A stretch of DNA of 64,000 nt, from NCBI GenBank assembly GCA_965233855.1, contig OZ247586.1, positions 124,001 through 188,000 of the forward strand. The letters are read 5' to 3'. The notes beneath the pieces are model-generated. The model did no database searches. It was not told where the DNA came from and saw only the letters and a program-made list of their open reading frames with translations. The stretch comes from Megaera_A sp965233855 (GTDB lineage: Bacteria; Pseudomonadota; Alphaproteobacteria; Rickettsiales; Rickettsiaceae). Below are positions 17,680 to 26,670 of the stretch, piece after piece (within the stretch, counting starts at the first letter, position 1; each line of letters opens with the position of its first letter). The position numbers were made by a program, and so were the translations under genes.

Positions 17680-17909
17680 TTAGTAGGTGATTTGTTATCA
17701 AAGTTTCAGAGAGACAATAAAGGATTTTACTAGTAATTACAAGTTAGCTTTTGCCTGATTTTTTTGGTTATAGACTGGTAAATTTCGGTTCTATTCTCGT
17801 GAACGCAGGAGTCTATGTGGAGATAGGGGGTGGCGCCTGAGTTTTGCTTACAGACTAAAGAGTGATCAATATTTTTTCAATTCCTTGCCTGCATGCGGAT
17901 GAACGTGCG
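17680..17909. other. Intergenic stretch with possible decayed palindromic repeat
   Basis: No gene is seen in these 230 bases. Bases 17790-17820 (TTCTATTCTCGTGAACGCAG followed by GAGTCTA) resemble a degenerate form of the CATTCCCGCG...CGCGGGAATC palindromes dispersed in many alphaproteobacteria, and base composition is locally richer in G and C (GGGGGTGGCGCC near 17824-17838). No intact hairpin is left. Confidence 0.25.
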
Positions 17910-18893
17910 CTATATTTTGAAATCTAAAAGTTGAACAAATTCTTCTAGATCATTTCCAGAATCGCAAGCAATAGATAGTTCTGGTGTAATGGCAATTTTT
18001 GCTAACATTGGTATATCATGTTCTTTTGCAATTCTGTTGCCACTATCCCCTGTGAAAAGTTCAATTTCATGTTTCGTACTTGGATCAATATAATGGCTCA
18101 TATTTTCGATAATACCAAAGATTGGAATGTTAAATTTCTTATATAAATTTATAGACCTGCTAACATCCAATTCAGAAATTTTCTGCGGTGTTGAAACCAT
18201 AATTACTTTGTCGATAATATAGTTTTGTAGCAGGCTTAAATGAATATCACCAGTCCCAGGTGGAGTGTCAATTATGAGATAATCTAGATCATTCCATTTA
18301 GTAAGGGATAGTAGTTGATAGACGGCTTTGCTAGTCATAGGGCCACGCCAACTGACTGATGAGTTAGGGTCTGTGAGGAATCCAATAGAATTTATATATA
18401 TTCCATAATTTTCAAGTGGGAGCATTTTGCTATCTTCAAGTTCAGGTCTGCCACTTAAGCTGAATATATTAGGAATTGAAGGACCATAAATGTCTGCATC
18501 GATAATACCAACTTTTTTTCCTTCATTTTTAAGTTTATGCGCAAGAATAGCTGAAATAGTTGATTTACCAACCCCTCCTTTTCCAGCTGCAACAATAATG
18601 ATTTCTTTTACCCCTTCAATGTGTAGTTTCGGTTTTTCGTCTTTTTGATTTGCTTTAGAGCTAGTTAATACAATACTAATTTTTTCAAAATTTTCTTGCT
18701 CTCTTATTTTTTTAATTGCTGATTCACGAATTTTTTCTGCTTCTTCAAGTTTAATCCCAGTAATATCAATGGAAAAGCCTAGGTTTCTTTTGTTTATTAC
18801 AATGTCAGAAGATCTCGAATCTACAGAAGATCCATCAGGAAACAGTATTTTATTTGTTAAACTCTTAATTATCTGTGCGTTTGAACTTGCCAT
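17910..18893 (-). CDS. mrp: Mrp/ApbC-family iron-sulfur carrier ATPase
   Basis: The 327-residue protein has an N-terminal DUF59/MIP18-like segment (about 1-85), then a deviant Walker A P-loop GKGGVGKST near residue 108, followed by IIDADIYGPSIP and DYLIIDTPPGTGD. Mrp/ApbC proteins carry and transfer Fe-S clusters. The CxxC cluster site of many homologues lies in a GIIENMS..xC region; here the sequence is FGIIENMSHYIDPSTKHEI, with no cysteine pair, so it may bind clusters differently or not at all. A TATAAT-like -10 (18921-18926, minus strand) lies upstream in the gap shared with the divergent hflK. Confidence 0.88.
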   Translation of the reverse strand: MASSNAQIIKSLTNKILFPDGSSVDSRSSDIVINKRNLGFSIDITGIKLEEAEKIRESAIKKIREQENFEKISIVLTSSKANQKDEKPKLHIEGVKEIIIVAAGKGGVGKSTISAILAHKLKNEGKKVGIIDADIYGPSIPNIFSLSGRPELEDSKMLPLENYGIYINSIGFLTDPNSSVSWRGPMTSKAVYQLLSLTKWNDLDYLIIDTPPGTGDIHLSLLQNYIIDKVIMVSTPQKISELDVSRSINLYKKFNIPIFGIIENMSHYIDPSTKHEIELFTGDSGNRIAKEHDIPMLAKIAITPELSIACDSGNDLEEFVQLLDFKI

Positions 18894-18972
18894 GCTTGCA
18901 AAATTTTATAATTTTTATATATTATATCAGACGGTTATTTTAACAATACAAAAATCTGTGGTTTTAATTCAA

Positions 18973-20034
18973 ATGATTAACAAGCTGTATATGCAAATAT
19001 TTAAAAAGTCTCCCTGGGATGATTTCGAACAGGAAAAAGAAGATAATATATTTACTAAGAAGAGAAAAGATCAATTTAACTTCGATGATTTTAATTTTAA
19101 TTTAAATGGGAAGATGATATTTCTTGGTTTAGCAGTATTGTTTGCTATCTGGATGGCTTCTGGAATATATGAAGTAAAAGAAGGTGAACAGGCAATAGTA
19201 ATTCGTTTTGGAAAATTTCATAGAACGGGTATGGCTGGTTTGAATTATCATTTTCCATCTCCAATAGAGAAAAAGATTGTTGAAAAAGTAGATCAATCAA
19301 GAAGAGTTGAGATTGGTTATCGTTCAACTGGACGTGCTAGAATTGGTGGAGCTGTTTCAGCAAGAGATGTAAAAAATGAAAGTCTTATGCTTACAGGTGA
19401 TGAGAATATTATAGAACTTAATGTGGATGCTATGTGGCATATTAAGGATCTCTCAAAATATGTTTTTAATATTGTTAACCCAAAAGAAACAGTTAAAGCG
19501 GCAGCTGAAAGTGCTATTCGTGAGGTTATAGGTAATACAACTATCACTTCAGTTCTTTCAAATCAAAAGCAGTCAATTGCAATTAAAGTAGAAAATTTGA
19601 TTCAACAAATTTTAGATCAATATGAGTCGGGTGTTGAAATAGAGCAAGTTAAACTGCTCAGAGCAGAGCCCCCGCAAGAAGTTATTGCTGCATATCGTGA
19701 TGTGCAAACTGCGAAGGCAGATAAAGAAAAAGTGATTAATCAGTCAGAGGCATATATGAATGATATTTTGCCAAGGGCTCGTGGTGAAGCGGCAAAAATT
19801 ATGCAAGAAGCCGAAGGTTATAAAGCTGAAGTGATCTCTAAAGCTAAAGGTAATGCATCTAGATTTAACGCGATTTATAGACAATATGCTATGAGTAAAG
19901 ATGTAACTAAAAATAGATTATATCTCGAAGCAGTGGAGTCAATCCTTCAGGATTCTGATAAAATTATTATGGGTGGTGATGGAATGCTTCCTCATATGTC
20001 TGTGAATCAGAAAAAATTATTTGAAAATAAATAG
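18973..20034 (+). CDS. hflK: FtsH protease regulator HflK
   Basis: The 353-residue protein begins with a short cytoplasmic segment containing SPWDDFEQ, has one membrane helix (about 38-55) and an SPFH/band 7 domain opening with EVKEGEQAIVIRFGKF, followed by an alanine/glutamate-rich coiled coil (ARGEAAKIMQEAEGYKAEVISKAKGNASRF). HflK and HflC form a periplasm-facing cage around FtsH. ATG at 18973 is preferred to a longer frame reaching 18769, which would run into mrp on the other strand; ATG at 18991 is also possible. It is the first gene of hflK-hflC-degP. Confidence 0.93.
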   Translation: MINKLYMQIFKKSPWDDFEQEKEDNIFTKKRKDQFNFDDFNFNLNGKMIFLGLAVLFAIWMASGIYEVKEGEQAIVIRFGKFHRTGMAGLNYHFPSPIEKKIVEKVDQSRRVEIGYRSTGRARIGGAVSARDVKNESLMLTGDENIIELNVDAMWHIKDLSKYVFNIVNPKETVKAAAESAIREVIGNTTITSVLSNQKQSIAIKVENLIQQILDQYESGVEIEQVKLLRAEPPQEVIAAYRDVQTAKADKEKVINQSEAYMNDILPRARGEAAKIMQEAEGYKAEVISKAKGNASRFNAIYRQYAMSKDVTKNRLYLEAVESILQDSDKIIMGGDGMLPHMSVNQKKLFENK

Positions 20035-20048
20035 GAAATACTAAGAAT

Positions 20049-20906
20049 ATGAATAAATTATATATTACAATTATTGCTGCTTTTGGTGCCTTTTTATTAC
20101 TAACAGCATCATTATTTACTGTAGATCAACGACAAGCCGGAGTTATATTTCAGTTTGGTGAAGCAGTTAGAATTATTGAAGAACCAGGTCTCAATATAAA
20201 AATTCCATTAATTCAAAATGTACAATTTCTTGATAAGAGGATTTTGAATGTTACGGCAGAAGAAAAAGAGTTAACAGCTTCTGACGAAAAAAGAGTGATT
20301 GTTGATGCATTTGCAAAATATCAAATCGTTAACCCTGTTAAGTTTATTAAAACAGTGAATAATTATTCGGGTGCAAATTTGCGTCTTAATAAACTTCTTG
20401 AATCTTCAATGAGAACGGTTATTGGGCGAGTTCCACTTAATACGCTATTATCTGAGCAAAGATCTGATCTTATGTTACAAATTAGAGATTTGGTGCATCA
20501 AGAAGCAGAATCGTTTGGTATTAAAATTATTGATGTAAGAATTCTAAAATCTGATCTACCACAAGAAAATAGCGAAGCTATTTATTCTAGAATGCAAACT
20601 GAGCGTTATAAAGAAGCAAAGCAAATACGAGCTGAGGGTGGTGAGGAAGCTGCTAGAATTAAGTCACGAGCTGATAAAGAAAGCCAAATTATTTTAGCTG
20701 CTGCATTTATGGATTCTCAGAAAATGAAAGGTCTTGGAGATGCTGAAGCTGCAAGATTATATAATCAGGCATATTCAAAAGATCCAGAATTTTATAAATT
20801 CTACCGCTCTTTAATTGCTTATAAAACATCTTTATCAAAAGATAATACTCAATTTGTATTATCTCCAAAATCTGAGTTTTTCAAATATTTAAGAGTTGGA
20901 AAATAG
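20049..20906 (+). CDS. hflC: FtsH protease regulator HflC
   Basis: The 285-residue protein has an N-terminal membrane helix (about 5-25) and an SPFH domain starting FTVDQRQAGVIFQFGEAVRII, with VILKSDLPQ-type signature (RILKSDLPQENSEAIYSRM) and the RYKEAKQIRAEGGEEAARIKSRADKE coiled coil. It partners HflK in modulating FtsH. The gap after hflK is 14 bases, and degP begins 4 bases after its TAG stop. Confidence 0.95.
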   Translation: MNKLYITIIAAFGAFLLLTASLFTVDQRQAGVIFQFGEAVRIIEEPGLNIKIPLIQNVQFLDKRILNVTAEEKELTASDEKRVIVDAFAKYQIVNPVKFIKTVNNYSGANLRLNKLLESSMRTVIGRVPLNTLLSEQRSDLMLQIRDLVHQEAESFGIKIIDVRILKSDLPQENSEAIYSRMQTERYKEAKQIRAEGGEEAARIKSRADKESQIILAAAFMDSQKMKGLGDAEAARLYNQAYSKDPEFYKFYRSLIAYKTSLSKDNTQFVLSPKSEFFKYLRVGK

Positions 20907-20910
20907 TAGT

Positions 20911-22338
20911 GTGAAAAAACTAGGCATATTATTGTTATATATTATTATTCTGTTTCGCGGCGTGGCAGTTAATGCAGCTGTTCCAATGCATATTACTAGT
21001 TTTGCAGATATTATTGAGCCCTTAATGCCTAGTGTTATTAATGTTTATACTGTGAAGTATAACAAGCAATTTAATCATAAAGCTGCGTCATTGCCGGAGA
21101 TGCTTCCTCTTGATAAATTTAACAATTTTCTTGAGAAGTTTAATGTCCCATTTTCATTTGATGAAATATATACTAGTCCTAGTACGTTAGCACTTGGATC
21201 TGGTTTTATTGTTGATGAAGAAGGGTATATTATAACTAACGATCATGTTGTTACTGGCTCTGATGAAATTTATGTAAAATTATCAGATAATACTGAACTG
21301 CCTGCAAGAATTATTGGTACAGATCCTAAAACGGATATTGCTTTACTTAAAATAGATACAAAAAATAAGTTATCATCTGTTAAGTTTGCTGATTCAAGTA
21401 AGGTTCGTGTTGGAGATGTCGTTATTGCGATTGGAAATCCTCTCGGGTTTGGTGGGACAGTCACGACAGGTATCGTTTCTTCAAAAGGACGCGATCTTGG
21501 TTTAAATCAAGATGAATTAGTTGATGATTTTATTCAAACTGATGCTGCAATTAATACAGGTAATTCAGGTGGTCCATTATATGATATCCAAGGTAAGGTA
21601 ATTGGTATTAACACATCAGTTCCGGATATTAATGGTGGTACCAATATTGGTATTGGTTTTTCAATTCCGTCTAATACTGTTTTAGACATTATGAAACAGC
21701 TTAAAGAAAAGGGGAAGGTTAGTCGTGGCCGCTTGGATATTGGAATTCAAGAAGTGACTAAAGAACTTGCAGATGCACTTTCTTTGAGCAAAACATATGG
21801 AGTTTTAGTTGTTAATATAAGGCCTGGTGGCACTGGTGCGAAAACCGGTTTGAAGAGAGGAGATTTGATCACAGAATTTAATGGAAATAAAGTGCTGAAT
21901 TCTAGAAAACTTCAGCTATTTGTTGCAGATAGCCATATTGGTGAACAAGTTAAGTTAACAGTGATTAGAAATAATAAGCCAATAACATTAGTTGCAAAAA
22001 TAATTGAGTATGTGGCGCCAAAAGAGGAGCCAGTTATTGCGCAGGAAAAAACAATACAAAAGGCCGGCGTGTCATTTAGTAATATATCGTCAAATTTACT
22101 TGATAAGTTTGAGCTTTCAGAAAAAAGTAAGGGTGTTGTTGTTGGTCTTAGCGCGCAAGAACTATCATTTGATCTTAGAGTAGGTGATTTAGTTGTAGCT
22201 ATTGATCAGCAGTCAATAAATGATATTGATCAGTTTAATAGCATTTATGAGAAACTTGCTACAACTAAGAAAAATAATGTTGTGTTACTTGTAAAAAGGA
22301 AAGATTTTACAATGTTTGTAGCACTTCCACTGAAATAA
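20911..22338 (+). CDS. degP: Periplasmic serine protease DegP/HtrA
   Basis: GTG at 20911 gives a 475-residue protein with a classical signal peptide (MKKLGILLLYII..., cleavage near VNA-A). The trypsin-like domain shows the catalytic triad His112 (TNDHVV), Asp142 (TDIALLKI) and Ser219 (NTGNSGGPL). Two PDZ domains follow (about 265-350 and 385-470). It degrades or refolds damaged envelope proteins. The in-frame TTG at 20896 lies inside hflC and is rejected. The hflK-hflC-degP order is the usual alphaproteobacterial quality-control operon. Confidence 0.95.
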   Translation: MKKLGILLLYIIILFRGVAVNAAVPMHITSFADIIEPLMPSVINVYTVKYNKQFNHKAASLPEMLPLDKFNNFLEKFNVPFSFDEIYTSPSTLALGSGFIVDEEGYIITNDHVVTGSDEIYVKLSDNTELPARIIGTDPKTDIALLKIDTKNKLSSVKFADSSKVRVGDVVIAIGNPLGFGGTVTTGIVSSKGRDLGLNQDELVDDFIQTDAAINTGNSGGPLYDIQGKVIGINTSVPDINGGTNIGIGFSIPSNTVLDIMKQLKEKGKVSRGRLDIGIQEVTKELADALSLSKTYGVLVVNIRPGGTGAKTGLKRGDLITEFNGNKVLNSRKLQLFVADSHIGEQVKLTVIRNNKPITLVAKIIEYVAPKEEPVIAQEKTIQKAGVSFSNISSNLLDKFELSEKSKGVVVGLSAQELSFDLRVGDLVVAIDQQSINDIDQFNSIYEKLATTKKNNVVLLVKRKDFTMFVALPLK

Positions 22339-22373
22339 ATATAAATAACAAATTAGATTAAGAAGATAGAATT

Positions 22374-23159
22374 ATGACAGATCATAAGGGTCAAGTTGCT
22401 ATACTAAGTTTTTATACCTTTACAAATATTAGTAATCCCGAAATCTTACAGCCGCAAATTTTGTTGCGTGCAAAGAAAAAGTTTATTTATGGGACAGTTT
22501 TGGTCGCTCCAGAAGGACTAAATGGTTCGATTTCTGGTAAGGAAGAGGATTTACATTACCTTATTGAAGAAATGCGTAAATTAACTAATGCAGGAGAAAT
22601 TAGCGTTAAAGTCAACTATTGTGACAAGCAGCCTTTTACAAAGGTTAAGGTTAAACTCAAAAAAGAAATTGTAGCTTTAAAATATGGTGATCTTGACGTA
22701 GAGAATCTTAAAGGAGAATATATTGAAACTAAAGATTGGACAGAATTTATCAGTAGAGATGATGTAATAACAATTGATACTCGCAATGATTATGAGGTTA
22801 AGGTTGGTACATTTGAAGGGGCAATAGATCCAAAGACTGAGACTTTTAGGGAGTTTCCAGAATGGACCGAAAAGAATCTAGATATATTAAAAGATAAAAA
22901 AGTAGCGATGTTTTGTACAGGTGGAATTCGCTGCGAGAAATCAACTGCACTTTTAAAAGATATGGGACTCAATGAAGTTTTTCATTTGAAAGGAGGAATC
23001 TTGCAATATCTAGAAGATACGAAGAATGCTAGTAATGCGTGGAAAGGAGAGTGTTTTGTTTTTGATGATAGAGGTGCTGTTTCACCGGATTTATCTCCAT
23101 CTGATGGATTTTGGGTAGAAAAAGGACAAACTGCCAAGGGTGTTAGTAATAGTAAATAG
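22374..23159 (+). CDS. trhO: tRNA uridine(34) hydroxylase TrhO (rhodanese-domain protein)
   Basis: The 261-residue UPF0176/YceA family protein has an N-terminal ferredoxin-like domain (VAPEGLNGSISG) and a C-terminal rhodanese domain with the family's DTRNDYEVKVGTFEGAIDPKTETFREFPEW and active-site MFCTGGIRCEKS, with Cys181 as catalytic residue. TrhO forms 5-hydroxyuridine at the tRNA wobble position. The FVFDDR segment near 228 is also typical. The next gene begins on the base after its stop, so the two are translationally coupled. Confidence 0.93.
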   Translation: MTDHKGQVAILSFYTFTNISNPEILQPQILLRAKKKFIYGTVLVAPEGLNGSISGKEEDLHYLIEEMRKLTNAGEISVKVNYCDKQPFTKVKVKLKKEIVALKYGDLDVENLKGEYIETKDWTEFISRDDVITIDTRNDYEVKVGTFEGAIDPKTETFREFPEWTEKNLDILKDKKVAMFCTGGIRCEKSTALLKDMGLNEVFHLKGGILQYLEDTKNASNAWKGECFVFDDRGAVSPDLSPSDGFWVEKGQTAKGVSNSK

Positions 23160-23750
23160 ATGAATTTATTTGATGCTAAGCAAAAAAATTATGTCATAGT
23201 TAGTGATGGAAATATTCTATGGAAAGCATTATCTGATAATACTAATTATGAGTTTATTAATTCTTTTTCTAATAAGTTTAAAGATAAAATAGATATATTA
23301 ATAGTAGATTCTGAATCTTCAATAAAGCCATCTATTTTGTTTCGTGCTAATATTATTATTAATCTAACTAAAAAGAAAATTTCTGATTACGAGATTACTT
23401 TGCTTAAGCCGTTATTTCTAAAAGATTTGATTAAATTTATTTCTAAAAATGCTGCAGATGATAGTTTGTTTGTTGCTGTTAATGACGAGTGGATTTACAA
23501 TGAGCGTGCAAATATATTGCAATCTCAAAATATGAAAATTTCTTTAACAGACAAAGAAAATGACTTGTTTAAAGCGTTCTTGTTGAGTAAGAATTTTTCA
23601 ACGGATAAAGAGAGCTTGCGTAAAAGCGTATGGAATTATCACCGCGATACGGAATCAACCACTATTGAAACTCATATTTATAAACTAAAGCAAAAATTGC
23701 CTGTCGGGATGCTTGAAATTAAGAATTCAGCATATTTCTTAAAGTTGTAG
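23160..23750 (+). CDS. Winged-helix regulator with degenerate receiver domain
   Basis: The 196-residue protein has a C-terminal OmpR/PhoB-type winged helix: ISLTDKENDLFKAFLLS, then WNYHRDTESTTIETHIYKLKQKL, the recognition helix region. The N-terminal half has the alternating pattern of a receiver (ILIVDSES, then LLKPLFLKDLIKFI with the conserved KP), but the acidic pocket is incomplete, so phosphorylation is doubtful. It starts immediately after the trhO stop (TAGATG). Small regulators of this kind occur in several alphaproteobacteria; the target genes are unknown. Confidence 0.75.
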   Translation: MNLFDAKQKNYVIVSDGNILWKALSDNTNYEFINSFSNKFKDKIDILIVDSESSIKPSILFRANIIINLTKKKISDYEITLLKPLFLKDLIKFISKNAADDSLFVAVNDEWIYNERANILQSQNMKISLTDKENDLFKAFLLSKNFSTDKESLRKSVWNYHRDTESTTIETHIYKLKQKLPVGMLEIKNSAYFLKL

Positions 23751-23821
23751 TATAAGGATTTACTATAAATCATTTTTCTTTGAACTGTCTTCCGAGTTTT
23801 CTTTTGTTGGTAGATAAAACT

Positions 23822-23839
23822 CAGCGATTCGAAATATGG
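23822..23839 (+). repeat. Solo copy of the IS/MITE terminal repeat
   Basis: CAGCGATTCGAAATATGG differs in only a few positions from the insertion-sequence end at 712 and the MITE end at 24028. It points inward, in the same direction as the left MITE end, about 200 bases before it, and may mark a larger or older element ending at the same right end (24243). The rest of 23751-24026 holds no gene. Confidence 0.55.
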
Positions 23840-24026
23840 AATAAAATCAGTGTTATAAAAAATATTATCGGCTTTGTAGCAAATTATCAGATTATATTTG
23901 CTTTATTTTTATCAAAAAGATGGTGATAATTACCAGATTTGCTAGTAGAAAACATCACAAAATAACATTTTCACAAAAATGATGCACCACAACGGTTATC
24001 AATAGCAAGTCTATTGATAAATACAG

Positions 24027-24243
24027 CCAGCAATTCGAAATATGAACTAGCATATGGTCTACAGAGCTTTTTCGTGCAGATCTATTATGTGTTCAACACT
24101 CAAAAGCAATCAATTTTACACTCTTTTGGATCAATCCTAACCAAAAACACAGCTTTTTGAGATTATTTCAACAACTCTGCACGAAATAAATATTTTTAAT
24201 ACGTTAGTTCATAACGCCTACAGTTCATATTTCGAATTGCTGG
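24027..24243. mobile_element. 217-bp MITE with 22-bp perfect inverted ends
   Basis: The left end (24027-24048) contains CAGCAATTCGAAATATGAAC and the right end (24222-24243) is its exact reverse complement. A second, internal inverted repeat (TTTCGTGCAG at 24070-24079, CTGCACGAAA at 24177-24186) and a third imperfect pair (CTCAAAAGC near 24109 and GCTTTTTGAG near 24152) let nearly the whole unit fold back on itself. There is no coding capacity. The ends match those of the insertion sequence at 712-2235 in about 17 of 20 positions, so it was probably mobilised by that transposase family. No clear target duplication is visible. Confidence 0.8.
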
Positions 24244-24361
24244 TATTGGTATACTACCATAACCAATAGAGAACATATTATTGATGATAAATAAAAAAAC
24301 CAGCGCATAAACTTCTATTATTAATTGCAAAACAATTTTAATTATAGAATTATTAATAGGA

Positions 24362-26581
24362 CTAGTTAAACTTATTATTCTTAGGAAAGCCCGTCGGAGG
24401 AATTTTTCCTACACTACCGCGCTTTGCACGCCACGACATTATATCTTTTTCTAAACGAATTTTTGATCCCAGGCTCCAACTAAGCCCTTCATTCGCATCA
24501 AAAGTCTTTGCATCTCCTAGTTTTGCATCTCTATATTTCTGCAAGATTACACCTTGACCACGCTTCATTTCTGGTAATTCATCTATACCGAATACTAATA
24601 ATTTTCGATTCGTTCCAACTACCGCGACCATGTCTCCTTCCACAACAGCACATACTACACACTTGTTATCTTTTGTAATATTAAAAACTTGCTTACCACT
24701 CTTTGTTGATGCAAGCAAATCATCGCTTAAAACCAAGAACCCTTTTCCATTATTTGATGCAAGTAATAATTTTTGACCCTTTTTGTAAGCCAAAATATTT
24801 ACAACATCATGATTCTCAATTTCAACCATTAACCTAATTGATTCCCCATGACCTTTACCTCTAGCTATATTATCAGCCAAAATGGTGAAGAATTTTCCAC
24901 CAGAAGAGCATACTAAAATATTATCGGTAGTATATGTCTCAACTACATAACTCTGAGAATCCCCTTCCTTGTATTTCATACCGGACAAATCTAAATTATG
25001 CCCTTTCATTGAACGAATCCAACCCATTTTAGAACATATAACAGTTATCGCTTCTCTTTCAATAAATGCCGAAATATCTACTATTTGTGCAGAATCTTCA
25101 AATTCTTCAAAAATAGTTTTTCGTGCACCAAGCTCGGTTCCTATTCCAAACCTCTTTTGTATATCCTTCAATTCATTTTTAACAACTTTCCATAATTGCT
25201 TTGAACTATCTAAGATTTTGCTAAGCTCAGCATGCTCCTTCATTAATTCTTCGTGCTCAGCATTAATTTGCTCTTCTTCTAGTTTTCTAAGAGCGCGCAA
25301 TCTAATATTTAATATCGCTTCAGCTTGAGTATCATTAATTTTAAATTTTGCAATTAATTCCTTTTTAGGATCATCTTCTTCACGAATAATTCTGATAACT
25401 TCATCAATATTCAAATAAGCTATCTTTAATGCATGTAATATTTCAATCCTATCTTCAATCTTATCAACACGAAATTTTGTACGTCTCGTAATAATTTCTT
25501 TTCTATGAGCTATAAATTCTTGCAAGACTTCAATAATATTCATCACGCGCGGAGCATGATTTGAACCAAGAACATTCATATTTAGATGCACGCGTGATTC
25601 AAGCGCAGTTTGCTTAAACAATGATTCCATTATCATTTCAGGAGAACAGTTTCTTCCTTTTGGCTCGATAATAACACGTATATTCTCTGTAGATTCATCA
25701 CGTATATTACTAATCAGAGGAATTTTTTTCTCTTTAAAAAGATCAGCGATTTTTTCAATTAATTTAGATTTTTGAACTTGATAGGGAATTTCAGTTATTA
25801 CAATCTGATATAAACCATGACTAAAACTTTCTTTTTCCCACTTCGCACGCACTCGGAAACTACCCTTACCAGTAGCATATGCATGATTAATGCCTTCAGG
25901 GCTATCAATAATAATTCCACCAGTTGGAAAATCAGGGCCTTTTATAAATTGCATCATATCAGAGCAAGTAGCAGATTTCTGATTATCAATCAAATAAATC
26001 AATGCATCACATAACTCATGCAAATTATGAGGAGGAACACTAGTCGCCATACCAACAGCAATTCCTTCAGTACCGTTTGCAAGTAAATTAGGAAACTTAG
26101 CAGGCATTAATTCAGGCTCACTATCTGAATCATCATAGGTTGGCCTAAAATTTACAGTATCTTTATCAATATCTTCCATTAATAAAGTACAAATCTCTGT
26201 CATTCTTGATTCTGTATAACGCATAGCAGCTGCATTATCACCATCAACAGAACCAAAATTACCCTGACCATCAATCAATGGGTAACGGAGTGAAAAACTC
26301 TGCGCTAAACGTACCAAAGTATCATAAACAGCAGTATCACCGTGTGGATGGTACTTACCTATTACATCCCCAACGACTCTTGCACATTTTTTATAGCCAG
26401 AACTTGGATCAAGTTTTAATTTCATCATTGCATATAGCAAGCGTCTATGAACTGGTTTTAATCCATCACGAACATCTGGAAGAGACCTGGACATAATTGT
26501 AGATAACGCATATGAGAGATATCTCTCAGAAATTGCATCGCCAAAATCTACATCCTCAATATTAGAATCTTTCTTCGTCAT
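24362..26581 (-). CDS. parC: DNA topoisomerase IV subunit A
   Basis: The 739-residue protein is the DNA-cleaving subunit of topoisomerase IV, which decatenates daughter chromosomes with ParE. Landmarks are RYLSYALSTIMSRSLPDVRDGLKPVHRR at the start, the breakage-reunion site AAAMRYTESRM with the catalytic Tyr, and a C-terminal beta-pinwheel (GKFFTILADNIARGKGHGESIR, RGQGVILQKYRD). The quinolone-determining segment reads HPHGDTAVYDTLV. The end GSVGKIPPTGFPKNNKF is typical of alphaproteobacterial ParC. The upstream gene boundary is clean; its 3' side faces the MITE. Confidence 0.95.
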   Translation of the reverse strand: MTKKDSNIEDVDFGDAISERYLSYALSTIMSRSLPDVRDGLKPVHRRLLYAMMKLKLDPSSGYKKCARVVGDVIGKYHPHGDTAVYDTLVRLAQSFSLRYPLIDGQGNFGSVDGDNAAAMRYTESRMTEICTLLMEDIDKDTVNFRPTYDDSDSEPELMPAKFPNLLANGTEGIAVGMATSVPPHNLHELCDALIYLIDNQKSATCSDMMQFIKGPDFPTGGIIIDSPEGINHAYATGKGSFRVRAKWEKESFSHGLYQIVITEIPYQVQKSKLIEKIADLFKEKKIPLISNIRDESTENIRVIIEPKGRNCSPEMIMESLFKQTALESRVHLNMNVLGSNHAPRVMNIIEVLQEFIAHRKEIITRRTKFRVDKIEDRIEILHALKIAYLNIDEVIRIIREEDDPKKELIAKFKINDTQAEAILNIRLRALRKLEEEQINAEHEELMKEHAELSKILDSSKQLWKVVKNELKDIQKRFGIGTELGARKTIFEEFEDSAQIVDISAFIEREAITVICSKMGWIRSMKGHNLDLSGMKYKEGDSQSYVVETYTTDNILVCSSGGKFFTILADNIARGKGHGESIRLMVEIENHDVVNILAYKKGQKLLLASNNGKGFLVLSDDLLASTKSGKQVFNITKDNKCVVCAVVEGDMVAVVGTNRKLLVFGIDELPEMKRGQGVILQKYRDAKLGDAKTFDANEGLSWSLGSKIRLEKDIMSWRAKRGSVGKIPPTGFPKNNKFN

Positions 26582-26670
26582 CTTTGTTCTTTCACCAATT
26601 CTCGATAAAGCTCTTAACTCGCAACAAACACATTATATCAATTACTAAAACCAATCTACAATAAAGATAT

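Noticed and set aside
18769..18972. Upstream extension of the hflK frame
   Set aside because: It overlaps the 5' part of mrp on the other strand, and the translated segment does not look like HflK; ATG at 18973 or 18991 fits the family.
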